The position numbers and the translations under genes are program-made. Below, one piece after another: positions 37,144 to 44,961 of a DNA stretch of 64,000 nucleotides (the first letter of the stretch is position 1; each line of letters begins with the position of its first letter). The notes beneath the pieces are model-generated. The model saw only the letters and a list, made by a program, of their open reading frames with translations, was not told the origin of the DNA and did not search any database. The stretch is from Streptomyces sp. MA5143a (GTDB lineage: Bacteria > Actinomycetota > Actinomycetes > Streptomycetales > Streptomycetaceae): assembly GCF_900290235.1 (NCBI RefSeq), contig NZ_OLMK01000096.1, positions 1-64,000 of the forward strand, given 5' to 3'.

Positions 37144-37789
37144 GGTGCACCACTGCCTGGCAGAGCGCGTCCACCTGCTCAGGCGTCATGTCGTAGTCGT
37201 ACGCGATGTCCTCGACGGTTTCCCCGGCCTCCCACAGGTCGGTGATGGCCTGGACCGTGACGCGGTTCGCGGCCACGACAGGGAGTCCGTGGCCGAACCT
37301 CGGGTCGATCACGACGGGGACGGAGTCCTGGTACTGCCTCAGCCGCAGGCTGGAAGGGAAGTCGTCGCCCGGTTCCCAGGTGAGGTAGCGGAGATAGTCG
37401 GAGACCACCTCATGGATGAGGACCTGGCCGTCGCGGGCTCTGCGGAGATCACCCCAGCCGTGCTCGATGAAGATGTCCACCCCGTATGTGGCGATTCTCC
37501 TGGAGACGAGGCCGTAGGGAGTGTCGAGAGCGTCCCGTACGGCGGCGGCGGCCTCTCTGATCTCGCTCATGCGGAGCCCCAGGGAACGCAGGGAACGAAG
37601 GGCGTGCGCCTCGGCCACCGCGATGAACGGCACCGAAGGCTGCCCTTTCCTCACCGGTTCCACCTGGTGGACCAGTGGTGCTCCAGCGGCTTTGCCCTTC
37701 AGCCACGAGGTGAGGGTCGACTGGGGAATCTGAAGGCAGGAGGCTGTTTCCGTGGGCGTCAGAAGCCCGTCCGTGAACCTGTCGACCAG
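37133..37789 (-). CDS. VapB45-like antitoxin (HTH + DUF433), abnormal start
   Basis: The DUF433-containing part (SVPFIAVAEAHALRSL, GLVSRRIATYGVDIFIEHGW, PVVAANRVTVQAITDLWEAG, YDYDMTPEQVDAL) is intact. The first ATG/GTG in frame is GTG 37663. However, the same frame extends upstream through TPTETASCLQIPQSTLTSWL, a helix-turn-helix that family members have at their N terminus. That extension has no ATG, GTG or TTG. A CTG at 37789 lies 6 nt after a good GGAGG. Either a rare CTG start is used or the start has decayed. Partner toxin is broken. Confidence 0.65.
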   Translation of the reverse strand: MVDRFTDGLLTPTETASCLQIPQSTLTSWLKGKAAGAPLVHQVEPVRKGQPSVPFIAVAEAHALRSLRSLGLRMSEIREAAAAVRDALDTPYGLVSRRIATYGVDIFIEHGWGDLRRARDGQVLIHEVVSDYLRYLTWEPGDDFPSSLRLRQYQDSVPVVIDPRFGHGLPVVAANRVTVQAITDLWEAGETVEDIAYDYDMTPEQVDALCQAVVHLVA

Positions 37790-37856
37790 GCCCCACCTCC
37801 GCTTGGCGTCAGCTTCCGCACCCCACCTGCGGGTGGCCGCACACCCGGCCGCCGGC

Positions 37857-38801
37857 TCAGCCGGTCGCGGGAAGTAGGCCCCGGGACCGGCAGTCCCGGC
37901 AGTGGCTGTGTCCCGCCGAGCGGAAGCCCCGGTCGCAGCCGTCGCAGTTCCGCATGTCCAAGACCACTGGGCGTTCCGGGGTCTGGGGGGTTGTGGTCGC
38001 CGGTGCGGTCAGGGGTGTCTCCTTGAGGCGGTAGGCCAGGATGCCGACCGGCCGGACGAGGAGGTCTGCCGGGAGTCGTGCGGTGAGGTGGTCGGTGATC
38101 TGGGTGGGCAGCAGACCTGCCCCGAGCCACCGGGTGACCGCCGGGGCGAGGCGGGCGGCTTCCCGCTCGGACAGGACAAGACGGGGGTCGACCCGGCGGA
38201 GGCCGGCGAGTACGGCGATGGCTCGGGGGTCGGCGTCGGCGAGCGGGGCCGGTGCCTCGGGCTTGGACTCGGTCTCGGCCTGTGCTTCCGGATCCGCTGT
38301 CTCCGCCGTCGTCTCCTCCCCCGGTACAGGTGCCTCCTCCGTGTCCCGCACAGCCCCGGGCGCGGGCGTGGCCGTGGCGGACTGCTTCCGGGGGCGACGA
38401 GGCCCGGGGGGCTTGGGAGGCCCGTTCGGGTCCGGGTCCGGGTCTGGTTCGCCGCCGGGTACGTCGTAGAAGTACGTCCGGGTGCGGACCTGCCCGGTGG
38501 GCGTCCGTTCGCGGCGGCGTTCCAGGTATCCGGCCGCTTCCAACTCCCTCAGCGCTCGCGAGATGAGGATCTCGCCCTCGTCGAAGTGCTCGCACAGGGC
38601 GGCGATGCTCACGAGGGTGCCGGTGGGGAGGGAGGAGATGTACGCCGCCACGCCGACCGTGACCGCGCTGCCGCGCCGCTGGGCGAGGGCGTTGGAGATC
38701 ACCGTGAAGTCGGCCGTGAGGCGGGTGCGTACGTGGATCACGCCGGAGGTCGGTGCTCCGGCGTCGGCGCGCAGGGGCGCGTTAGACTGCGGGTCAGCCA
38801 T
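37857..38801 (-). CDS. Winged-helix protein with C-terminal zinc ribbon
   Basis: 314 residues from ATG 38801. Residues ~25-100 form a winged helix (TVGVAAYISSLPTGTLVSIA, FDEGEILISRALRELEAAGY, RTRTYFYDVPG). A Pro/Asp/Glu-rich linker (~105-190) leads to a conserved DPRLVLSEREAARLAPAVTR domain, and the C terminus has CDGCDRGFRSAGHSHCRDC, a probable zinc ribbon. Such proteins are common in Streptomyces accessory regions as replication-initiator-like or MarR-like regulators. No partner gene indicates its target. Confidence 0.75.
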   Translation of the reverse strand: MADPQSNAPLRADAGAPTSGVIHVRTRLTADFTVISNALAQRRGSAVTVGVAAYISSLPTGTLVSIAALCEHFDEGEILISRALRELEAAGYLERRRERTPTGQVRTRTYFYDVPGGEPDPDPDPNGPPKPPGPRRPRKQSATATPAPGAVRDTEEAPVPGEETTAETADPEAQAETESKPEAPAPLADADPRAIAVLAGLRRVDPRLVLSEREAARLAPAVTRWLGAGLLPTQITDHLTARLPADLLVRPVGILAYRLKETPLTAPATTTPQTPERPVVLDMRNCDGCDRGFRSAGHSHCRDCRSRGLLPATG

Positions 38802-38829
38802 CGGGAAGGTGCTTCTTCCTGATCGGTCA

Positions 38830-38865
38830 GGCCCTCGTTCGGGATTGCCGTCCCGGCCGAGGGCC
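38830..38865. promoter_or_regulatory. Inverted repeat upstream of the winged-helix gene
   Basis: GGCCCTCG-TT-CGGGA (38830-38844) pairs with TCCCG-GC-CGAGGGCC (38851-38865), leaving loop TTGCCG and a 2-nt internal bulge. It lies 29 bp before the ATG at 38801, so it may be a leader hairpin or operator. Confidence 0.45.
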
Positions 38866-39098
38866 GAAGTCTTTGTGCGGTTGTCGCGGCGAACGTAGCC
38901 GTCCGCATCCCGCACCTGCAAACCGGTCACTCGGACGGGTGACGTGGGCCTCCCGGCCGGGGTGGGTGGGTGGGCGGGTAGTTCTTTCCCTCGGTTCTTT
39001 GGGGAGGTCAGTGGCCCGCCGGACCCTCGTGGACAAGGGTCCGGTGAGCCCGGAAGACGGACGGCGGCCAGGGCCCGGCTGCCCCAGGGGCGGTCGTA

Positions 39099-39308
39099 CT
39101 ACCCGCCCTTCAACTCGCCTATGAAAGCGGCCCAGGAGACGGCGTCGAAGTACAGCGCTGGACCGTGCGGGACCTTGCTGTCACGGACCGGGACGACGGC
39201 CCCTCGGAACGGGTCGGCCACCTCCACGCAGTCGCCTCCCTCCTGATTGCTGTAGCTGCTCTTGCGCCAGGCGACGCCGTTCAGATCGGGACGGGACGTT
39301 GGCTCCAC
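39099..39308 (-). CDS. DUF397 protein
   Basis: 69 residues from GTG 39308. Canonical family pattern: WRKSSYSNQEGGDCVEVADP, VPVRDSKVPHGPALYFD and WAAFIGELKGG. DUF397 proteins normally pair with an upstream XRE/DUF5753 (Scr1-type) regulator and modulate differentiation in Streptomyces. That partner is truncated here (next entry), so this gene survives next to a broken regulator. Confidence 0.92.
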   Translation of the reverse strand: MEPTSRPDLNGVAWRKSSYSNQEGGDCVEVADPFRGAVVPVRDSKVPHGPALYFDAVSWAAFIGELKGG

Positions 39309-39786
39309 GGTGGTTGTCCTCCATCACGGATCGGATCATGTCGAGCGACATGGGCGGGGGCAGAGCTGCCGCCCGCAGCCGATCGTAAGTCAGCGCGAAA
39401 CTCCTGACTTCGTCCGGATCCTCGATGAGTTGGCCGTAGTGCGCGCCTTCCGTGTAGGCGATCTCCGAGTCGTCCGGCATGGTGAGCACCGTGAGCGATC
39501 CGCCCAAAGCATCGTGCTCACCTTGGTCGAACGGCAGTACCTGCACGGTGATGTGAGGTTCCGTCATGGTTCCGAGCAGCCGCGTCAACTGCTCACCCAT
39601 CACCTCCCGGCCACCGACCGGACGTCTGAGTACCGCCTCGTCGAGCACCACCCACAGCTCGGGCCGATCAGGCGTACCAAGGCGCTCCTGCCGTCCCATA
39701 CGAAGGGCGACCCGCTCTTCCAACTGCTCCTCGCTGCTGAGCGTTCGACCGAGCGACGACGTCACGGCCCCGGAGGTCGGGTTCAA
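39181..39786 (-). pseudogene. Truncated DUF5753 (Scr1-type) regulator
   Basis: The DUF5753 ligand-binding domain is recognisable: RVALRMGRQERL, LWVVLDEAVLRRPVGG, EPHITVQVLPF, GSLTVLTMPDD and AYTEG..GQLIEDPDEV. The N-terminal XRE helix-turn-helix that family members need (about 100 residues) is absent; the frame begins at a TTG after unrelated sequence. At the other end the normal stop near the DUF397 start is lost, so the frame runs 128 nt into DUF397 in a second frame. It cannot bind DNA as a normal family member. Confidence 0.75.
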
Positions 39787-39883
39787 GCGGCCGGGACCCG
39801 GCCGGCGCCCCTTCTAGGGCGCCGGCTGGGACAGGGCGCTGAACGACTACCGGCCCTTCCTGTCGACCTGCACCGTTGGCCGA

Positions 39884-40296
39884 GCCCGAAGGGCATGCGC
39901 CGTCTGCCGACGCCGGTGGCCGCCTGCGGGATGTACGCGGTCGGGGCCCGGCTGTACGGTCCCGCCGCCGGGACCGCGCTGGTCCTGCTGTGGGGGCCGC
40001 TGCCCACTCGGTGGTGCGGTCGATGCCGTACACGGAGCCGCTGCTCACCGCGTGCGCGGCCTGGGCGCTGTACGCGGTGCTCACCGGGCGCTGGGTGGGG
40101 GCGGGCGCCCGCGGGGCCGGCGGGGCCGTCCCGGCCGAACGGGCTCGCGGTGGCCTCGGCGGTGGCGCTGCCGGCGTTCGCGCCGCTGCTCCCCCTGGCG
40201 CTCGCCCTCGCCCTTACGGCTAGAGCCCGGCCCTGGCAGGCCACCGGGGTGGTCACCGCCCTGGCCGGGCTCTCCTATGTCTACGGGCGTACCTGA
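39884..40296 (+). pseudogene. Frameshifted PIG-V-like mannosyltransferase fragment
   Basis: Pieces of one membrane protein appear in changing frames: AACGMYAVGARLYGPAAGTA with LVLLWG, then SMPYTEPLLTACAAWALYAV with LTGRW in a second frame, then SRPNGLAVASAVALPAFAP and PWQATGVVTALAGLSYVYG. The order (LWG-LPHSV-S-MPYTEPL, GL(S)RPNG) matches PIG-V/GT-C mannosyltransferases. At least two frameshifts and loss of both ends make it a pseudogene. It stands between the DUF5753 breakpoint and the YbjN gene. Confidence 0.7.
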
Positions 40297-40343
40297 CGGT
40301 GATCAACCGGGTGCGCTCTGGTGCAATGACCCTGAGGGAAGGA

Positions 40344-40874
40344 CTACTCGTCGTCGCTCTCGGGCTTGTCGGACTCGTCGATGTCCTCGGCGAGGCCGAG
40401 CTGCTCGACGAGCCACTTGTCGAACTCGATGGCGGCGCGGACCCAGCTGACGGTCGAGGAGACGAAGTGCTCCAGGCTGACGCCGGTGCCGATCAGGAGC
40501 TGGGCCTCACCGATGAGACGGACCGTGCCGTCGTCGTGGGTGTGGCTGTAGACCTTGGGCCACAGGGTGCGGCGGTTCCAGTCGTCGATGGTCTCCAGCA
40601 GGGCCTGCTTCTCGGTGATCTGGTGCGGACGGTCGTAGAACGTGCGCACCGAGAAGACCTGCTGGTCGCCCTCGCCCCGGAACATGAAGTAGGTGCGGAA
40701 CTCCTCCCACGGCGCCGCGAGGTCACCCTCGTCGTCGACGACGTACTTGAGCTCCATCTGGTCGAGGAGCTGCTTCACGAGGTCCTGATCCGGCACCACG
40801 GGGCCCGGCGGGGGGCCGGGCTGCGGCTCGGGCTGGCCCCCGAAGTTCGGAATCGAGGACGGGTCGATGGACAT
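40344..40874 (-). CDS. YbjN domain protein
   Basis: 176 residues from ATG 40874. Pro/Gly-rich start, then DLVKQLLDQMELKYVVDDEG, WEEFRTYFMFRGEGDQQVFS, HQITEKQALLETIDDWNRRT, LWPKVYSHTHDDGTVRLIGE and a closing acidic helix. This is the YbjN fold, related to type III secretion chaperones, with no assigned reaction. It stands 117 bp downstream of clpB on the same strand, as in other Streptomyces; a shared transcript is possible. Confidence 0.88.
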   Translation of the reverse strand: MSIDPSSIPNFGGQPEPQPGPPPGPVVPDQDLVKQLLDQMELKYVVDDEGDLAAPWEEFRTYFMFRGEGDQQVFSVRTFYDRPHQITEKQALLETIDDWNRRTLWPKVYSHTHDDGTVRLIGEAQLLIGTGVSLEHFVSSTVSWVRAAIEFDKWLVEQLGLAEDIDESDKPESDDE

Positions 40875-40991
40875 ACTTGGACACTCCAACTGTCGTCTGG
40901 CTCGTCCGGCCGTCGCTGAGACCAGACGTCATAGCCCACCCTCTCTCCCTTGCCCCCCACCGGGCAACCTGCCTCATCGGGCAGTCGTGAA

Positions 40992-43613
40992 CTACAGGGT
41001 CTTTCCGGTCGCCGGACCCACGATCAGCCCATCGCCGAAGGCGTCGACGCGGACCGTGTCGCCGTCCTTGACCTCGCCGGCCAGGATCTCCTTGGCGAGC
41101 CGGTCACCGATCGCGGTCTGCACGAGACGGCGCAGCGGGCGGGCACCGTACGCCGGGTCGTTGCCCTCGTCGGCGAGCCACGCGAGGGCCGCCGGGGTGA
41201 CCTCCAGGGTGAGGCGGCGCTCGGCGAGCCGTTTGGCGAGTCGGTCGATCTGGAGGCCCGCGATCCGCTCCAGCTCGGCCTTGTCGAGGGCGGAGAAGAC
41301 CACGAGGTCGTCGAGGCGGTTGAGGAACTCCGGCTTGAAGGAGGCCCGGACCACCTCCAGGACCTGCTCCTTCTTCTCCGTCTCGGTGGTGACCGGGTCG
41401 ACCAGGAACTGGCTGCCCAGGTTGGAGGTGAGGATCAGGATGGTGTTGCGGAAGTCGACCGTCCGGCCCTGTCCGTCGGTGAGGCGGCCGTCGTCGAGCA
41501 CCTGGAGCAGGATGTCGAAGACCTCCGGGTGGGCCTTCTCCACCTCGTCCAGCAGCACCACGCTGTACGGGCGGCGGCGGACGGCCTCGGTGAGCTGGCC
41601 GCCCTCCTCGTAGCCGATGTAGCCGGGCGGGGCGCCGACCAGGCGGGCCACGCTGTGCTTCTCGCTGTACTCCGACATGTCGATGCGGACCATGGCCCGC
41701 TCGTCGTCGAAGAGGAAGTCGGCGAGGGCCTTCGCCAGCTCGGTCTTGCCGACACCGGTCGGGCCGAGGAAGAGGAACGAGCCGGTCGGGCGGTCCGGGT
41801 CGGCGATGCCCGCGCGGGAGCGCCGTACCGCGTCGGACACGGCGCGCACGGCCTCGGTCTGGCCGATGAGGCGGCGGCCCAGCTCGTCCTCCATACGGAG
41901 CAGCTTCTGGGTCTCGCCCTCCAGCAGGCGCCCGGCGGGGATGCCGGTCCAGGAGGCGACGACGTCGGCGATGTCGTCGGCGCCGACCTCGTCCTTGACC
42001 ATGGTGTCCTTGGCACCCCCGCCGGAGGCGGAAGATGTCAACGCCTCCTCCGCCTCGGAGGCGGCCTCCAGGGCCTTCTCCAGGGTGGGGATCTCGCCGT
42101 AGAGCAGCTTGGAGGCGGTGTCGAAGTCCCCGTCGCGCTGGGCCCGCTCCGCCTGGCCGCGCAGGTCGTCGAGCTTCTCCTTCAGTTCGCCGACGCGGTT
42201 GAGGGACTGCTTCTCCTTCTCCCAGCGGGCGTTCAGGCCGCGCAGCTCCTCCTCCTTGTCGGCGAGGTCGCGGCGGAGCCGTTCGAGGCGCTCGCGGGAG
42301 GCGGCGTCGGTCTCCTTGTCGAGAGCCAGCTCCTCCATCTTCAGCCGGTCGACGGCGCGCTGGAGCTCGTCGATCTCGACGGGCGAGGAGTCGATCTCCA
42401 TGCGCAGCCGGGAGGCGGACTCGTCGACGAGGTCGATGGCCTTGTCGGGCAGGAAGCGGGAGGTGATGTACCGGTCGGAGAGGGTGGCGGCGGCGACCAG
42501 GGCCGCGTCGGCGATCTGGACCTTGTGGTGGGCCTCGTAGCGGCCCTTGAGTCCGCGCAGGATCGCGATGGTGTCCTCGACGGTGGGCTCGGAGACGAGG
42601 ACCTGCTGGAAGCGGCGCTCCAGCGCCGGGTCCTTCTCGATGCGCTCGCGGTACTCGTCGAGGGTGGTGGCGCCGACCATGCGCAGCTCGCCGCGGGCCA
42701 GCATCGGCTTCAGCATGTTGCCGGCGTCCATCGCGGAGTCGCCGCCGGCGCCCGCGCCGACGACGGTGTGCAGCTCGTCGATGAAGGTGATGATCTGCCC
42801 GTCGGAGTCCTTGATCTCGGCGAGGACGGTCTTCAGGCGCTCCTCGAACTCACCGCGGTACTTCGCGCCGGCGACCATGGCGCCGAGATCGAGCGCGACG
42901 AGCCGCTTGTCCTTGAGGGACTCGGGCACGTCGCCCTTGACGATCCGCTGGGCGAGGCCCTCGACGACGGCGGTCTTGCCGACGCCGGGTTCACCGATGA
43001 GGACCGGGTTGTTCTTGGTGCGGCGGGACAGGACCTGGACGACCCGGCGGATCTCCTGGTCCCGGCCGATGACGGGGTCGAGCTTGCCCTCCCGCGCGGC
43101 GGCGGTGAAGTCCGTACCGAACTTCTCCAGGGCCTTGTACTGCCCCTCCGGATCGGCTGTGGTCACCCGGCGTCCTCCCCTGGCCTTCCGGAACGCCTCC
43201 AGAAGCTTCTCGGCGTTCGCACCCTGCCTGGAGAGTACGTCCCCGGCCTGGCCGCCCTTCGCGGCGATCCCGATCAGGAGGTGCTCGGTGGAGACGTACT
43301 CGTCGCCCAGGTCCCTGGCCCGGGACTGGGCGTCGGCGACCACGGCGAGCAGCTCGCGGTTGGGCTGGGGCGGCGACACGGTGGAGCCGGTCACGCTGGG
43401 CAGGCCCGCGAGGACCTTCTCCGCGCCGGCGCGGACGGCCGCCTGGTCGGCGTCGACGGCGGCGAGCAGGTCGGTGATGTTCTCGTTGTCCTGGCCCTGG
43501 AGCAGAGCCAGCAGCAAATGGGCGGGGGTGAAGTCCGGGTGCCCCTCGGACACGGCCCGGCTGCTGGCCGCGTTGATCGCGTCCCGGCTCCTGTTGGTCA
43601 GCTCGGCGTCCAC
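40992..43613 (-). CDS. clpB: ATP-dependent disaggregase ClpB
   Basis: 873 residues from GTG 43613 with GGAGGAG upstream. Clp N-domain (1-145), AAA-1 with Walker A GEPGVGKT (207-214) and FIDELH Walker B, the coiled-coil middle domain (about 400-525, e.g. EELRGLNARWEKEKQSL) that separates ClpB from ClpC/ClpA, and AAA-2 with GPTGVGKTE and VVLLDEVEKAHPEV. There is no ClpP-binding loop. It resolves aggregated proteins with DnaK. Heat control by HspR is shown by the HAIR site at 43674. Confidence 0.97.
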   Translation of the reverse strand: MDAELTNRSRDAINAASSRAVSEGHPDFTPAHLLLALLQGQDNENITDLLAAVDADQAAVRAGAEKVLAGLPSVTGSTVSPPQPNRELLAVVADAQSRARDLGDEYVSTEHLLIGIAAKGGQAGDVLSRQGANAEKLLEAFRKARGGRRVTTADPEGQYKALEKFGTDFTAAAREGKLDPVIGRDQEIRRVVQVLSRRTKNNPVLIGEPGVGKTAVVEGLAQRIVKGDVPESLKDKRLVALDLGAMVAGAKYRGEFEERLKTVLAEIKDSDGQIITFIDELHTVVGAGAGGDSAMDAGNMLKPMLARGELRMVGATTLDEYRERIEKDPALERRFQQVLVSEPTVEDTIAILRGLKGRYEAHHKVQIADAALVAAATLSDRYITSRFLPDKAIDLVDESASRLRMEIDSSPVEIDELQRAVDRLKMEELALDKETDAASRERLERLRRDLADKEEELRGLNARWEKEKQSLNRVGELKEKLDDLRGQAERAQRDGDFDTASKLLYGEIPTLEKALEAASEAEEALTSSASGGGAKDTMVKDEVGADDIADVVASWTGIPAGRLLEGETQKLLRMEDELGRRLIGQTEAVRAVSDAVRRSRAGIADPDRPTGSFLFLGPTGVGKTELAKALADFLFDDERAMVRIDMSEYSEKHSVARLVGAPPGYIGYEEGGQLTEAVRRRPYSVVLLDEVEKAHPEVFDILLQVLDDGRLTDGQGRTVDFRNTILILTSNLGSQFLVDPVTTETEKKEQVLEVVRASFKPEFLNRLDDLVVFSALDKAELERIAGLQIDRLAKRLAERRLTLEVTPAALAWLADEGNDPAYGARPLRRLVQTAIGDRLAKEILAGEVKDGDTVRVDAFGDGLIVGPATGKTL

Positions 43614-43673
43614 GTTCGCGTTCTCCTCCTTGTGTCAGCCCTCATCCACGCTGACTTGAGCAACGTACACAAA

Positions 43674-43694
43674 GTTGAGTCTATTCCACTCAAG
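43674..43694. promoter_or_regulatory. HAIR operator (HspR binding site) before clpB
   Basis: GTTGAGT (43674-43680), 7-bp spacer CTATTCC, ACTCAAG (43688-43694). The HAIR consensus CTTGAGT-N7-ACTCAAG is matched at 13 of 14 positions. A further CTTGAG half-site lies at 43655-43660. Position about 60-80 bp before the clpB start fits repression by HspR, relieved on heat shock. Confidence 0.92.
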
Positions 43695-43730
43695 GCGGTG
43701 GGCGGGAGGTGAACCGATAGGTTGCGTTTC

Positions 43731-44144
43731 ATGGCCTCCTACTCCCTGGACCCGGGTGCCCCCGACGAGACGTACCTCGCCTTCTGGCGGGAGCGGCACC
43801 TGTGCACCCTGACGACCCTCCGCCCGGACGGCACCCCGCATGTGGTGCCCGTCGGGGTGACATACGACCCGGAGGCGGGTCTGGCTCGGGTGATCACCAA
43901 CAAGTCGAGCAGGAAGGTGCGGCACGTCCGGGCGGCGGGCCCGGACGGGGCCGCGGTCGCGGTGTGCCAGGTGGACGGCGGGCGCTGGGCCACGCTGGAG
44001 GGGCGCGCACGGGTGTCCACGGAGCCGGAGCGGATCGCGGACGCGGTGCGGCGGTACGCGGAGCGGTACGGCAGGATGCCGGGCCCGAACCCGGACCGGG
44101 TGGTCATCGAGATCGAGCTGACGGCGGCGCTCGGGCGGGGCTGA
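43731..44144 (+). CDS. Pyridoxamine-phosphate-oxidase-like F420/flavin reductase
   Basis: 137 residues from ATG 43731. Split beta-barrel: YLAFWRERHLCTLTTLRPDG, TPHVVPVGVTYDPEAGLARV, KSSRKVRHVRAAGPDG, VCQVDGGRWATLEGRARV and a C-terminal helix with AVRRYAERYGRMPGPN. The family (FDOR-B) in actinobacteria commonly binds F420 rather than FMN. No partner gene indicates a substrate. It is divergent from clpB with the HAIR region between. Confidence 0.85.
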   Translation: MASYSLDPGAPDETYLAFWRERHLCTLTTLRPDGTPHVVPVGVTYDPEAGLARVITNKSSRKVRHVRAAGPDGAAVAVCQVDGGRWATLEGRARVSTEPERIADAVRRYAERYGRMPGPNPDRVVIEIELTAALGRG

Positions 44145-44232
44145 CCACCGACCCGGCCACGGCTGATCATTTTCAGCCACGACGGCCCACGGGCGATAGC
44201 GGTGGGGATCCCGAAATATCCCCGGAAACCTG

Positions 44233-44321
44233 CAGCGGCGTCACCGTGTTCAGGTCACGGTGACGCCGCTGCTGGGGGGAAGCGCCTGAGCGATTTGAAA
44301 CGACGGGGGAATCGCTTCAGG
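44233..44321. terminator. Two tandem hairpins between convergent genes
   Basis: The first is a 16-bp perfect stem (44233-44248 with 44256-44271; GTCACCGTG/CACGGTGAC core) with loop TTCAGGT. The second, 44285-44295 with 44310-44321 (CCTGAGCGATT/AATCGCTTCAGG), overlaps the end of the minus-strand gene. Together they form a bidirectional terminator. Confidence 0.8.
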
Positions 44322-44652
44322 CACTGCGGGGGGTGGCTGATACGGCCGTGGTGGCCGGGGTCTCCGGTTCGGTGAGCTGATGGTCGCGCTGGTCGAGATT
44401 GACGAAGATCATCCCGTATCGGACGGCGCACCGTACGGGCTGCGGCGCGCCGCGCGGTCGCCGCAGACATCGGTACGCCCGGATGTCCTCGTCCTCGTCC
44501 CGGGTCACCACCACCGGCTCACCGAACACGGTCACCATCAACGAGTCACCGCTGTGGGGGATGGCGGTGGCCAGGTCGATGAAGTGCCAACCGGATCGGT
44601 AGGCGGTAGCCATTTCTCGGCGGAAGGATCGGTCGTCGGGTGGAGTCGTCAT
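44317..44652 (-). CDS. Rieske-like small protein with altered cluster ligands
   Basis: 111 residues from ATG 44652. WHFIDLATAIPHSGDSLMV, TVFGEPVVVTRDEDEDIRAY and YGMIFVNLDQRDHQL follow the N-terminal part of Rieske oxygenase domains. The expected C-x-H...C-x2-H iron ligands are replaced by Cys62-x-Arg64 and Cys75-x2-Arg78, so a normal [2Fe-2S] centre is not predicted. It starts 1 bp after the stop of the small exported peptide, so the two are one operon. Role unknown; the pairing with the peptide and regulators suggests a linked function. Confidence 0.6.
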   Translation of the reverse strand: MTTPPDDRSFRREMATAYRSGWHFIDLATAIPHSGDSLMVTVFGEPVVVTRDEDEDIRAYRCLRRPRGAPQPVRCAVRYGMIFVNLDQRDHQLTEPETPATTAVSATPRSA

Positions 44653-44653
44653 G

Positions 44654-44857
44654 TCAGGCCCTCGCACCGCCACCGGCCGGGGGCACCGGCCAACTGGTGT
44701 CCAAGGCTCGCGCCAGCGTCGTCGACTCCGCCACCGCCGGCCAACTGGTGTCCGCGCGAGTGTCACGCTTCGTCTCGGAGAGGCCACCCAGGGCTCCGAA
44801 GGCGATAACGGTGGAGAAGGCGGCGACAAGCACCGAGCGAAGCATTCTCTTACGCAT
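44654..44857 (-). CDS. Small exported peptide with repeated DTSWP motif
   Basis: 67 residues from ATG 44857 (an upstream GTG at 44875 would add six). A signal peptide is plain: MRKRMLRSVLVAAFSTVIAF, then GALGGLS. The mature ~43 residues contain DTSWP twice (36-40 and 53-57), separated by AVAESTTLARAL, and end in PPAGGGARA. The duplication is also visible in DNA as two GGCCAACTGGTGTCC-type blocks (44691, 44740). It leads an operon with the Rieske-like gene and is divergent from a LuxR-type regulator. Secreted signal or toxin-like peptide are both possible. Confidence 0.6.
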   Translation of the reverse strand: MRKRMLRSVLVAAFSTVIAFGALGGLSETKRDTRADTSWPAVAESTTLARALDTSWPVPPAGGGARA

Positions 44858-44961
44858 AGTCGGCTTCGTCCTCACTTGAAGGTCCCCTCTTCCCCCGTCG
44901 CATACGACGATGGCTCATTCGGGCACGTCATGGCCACATAATCGATGCATCATGTTCCTGC

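Noticed and set aside
40950..43712. Long plus-strand frame antisense to clpB
   Set aside because: Mirror frame of a clearly identified gene with a known operator; typical high-GC artefact.
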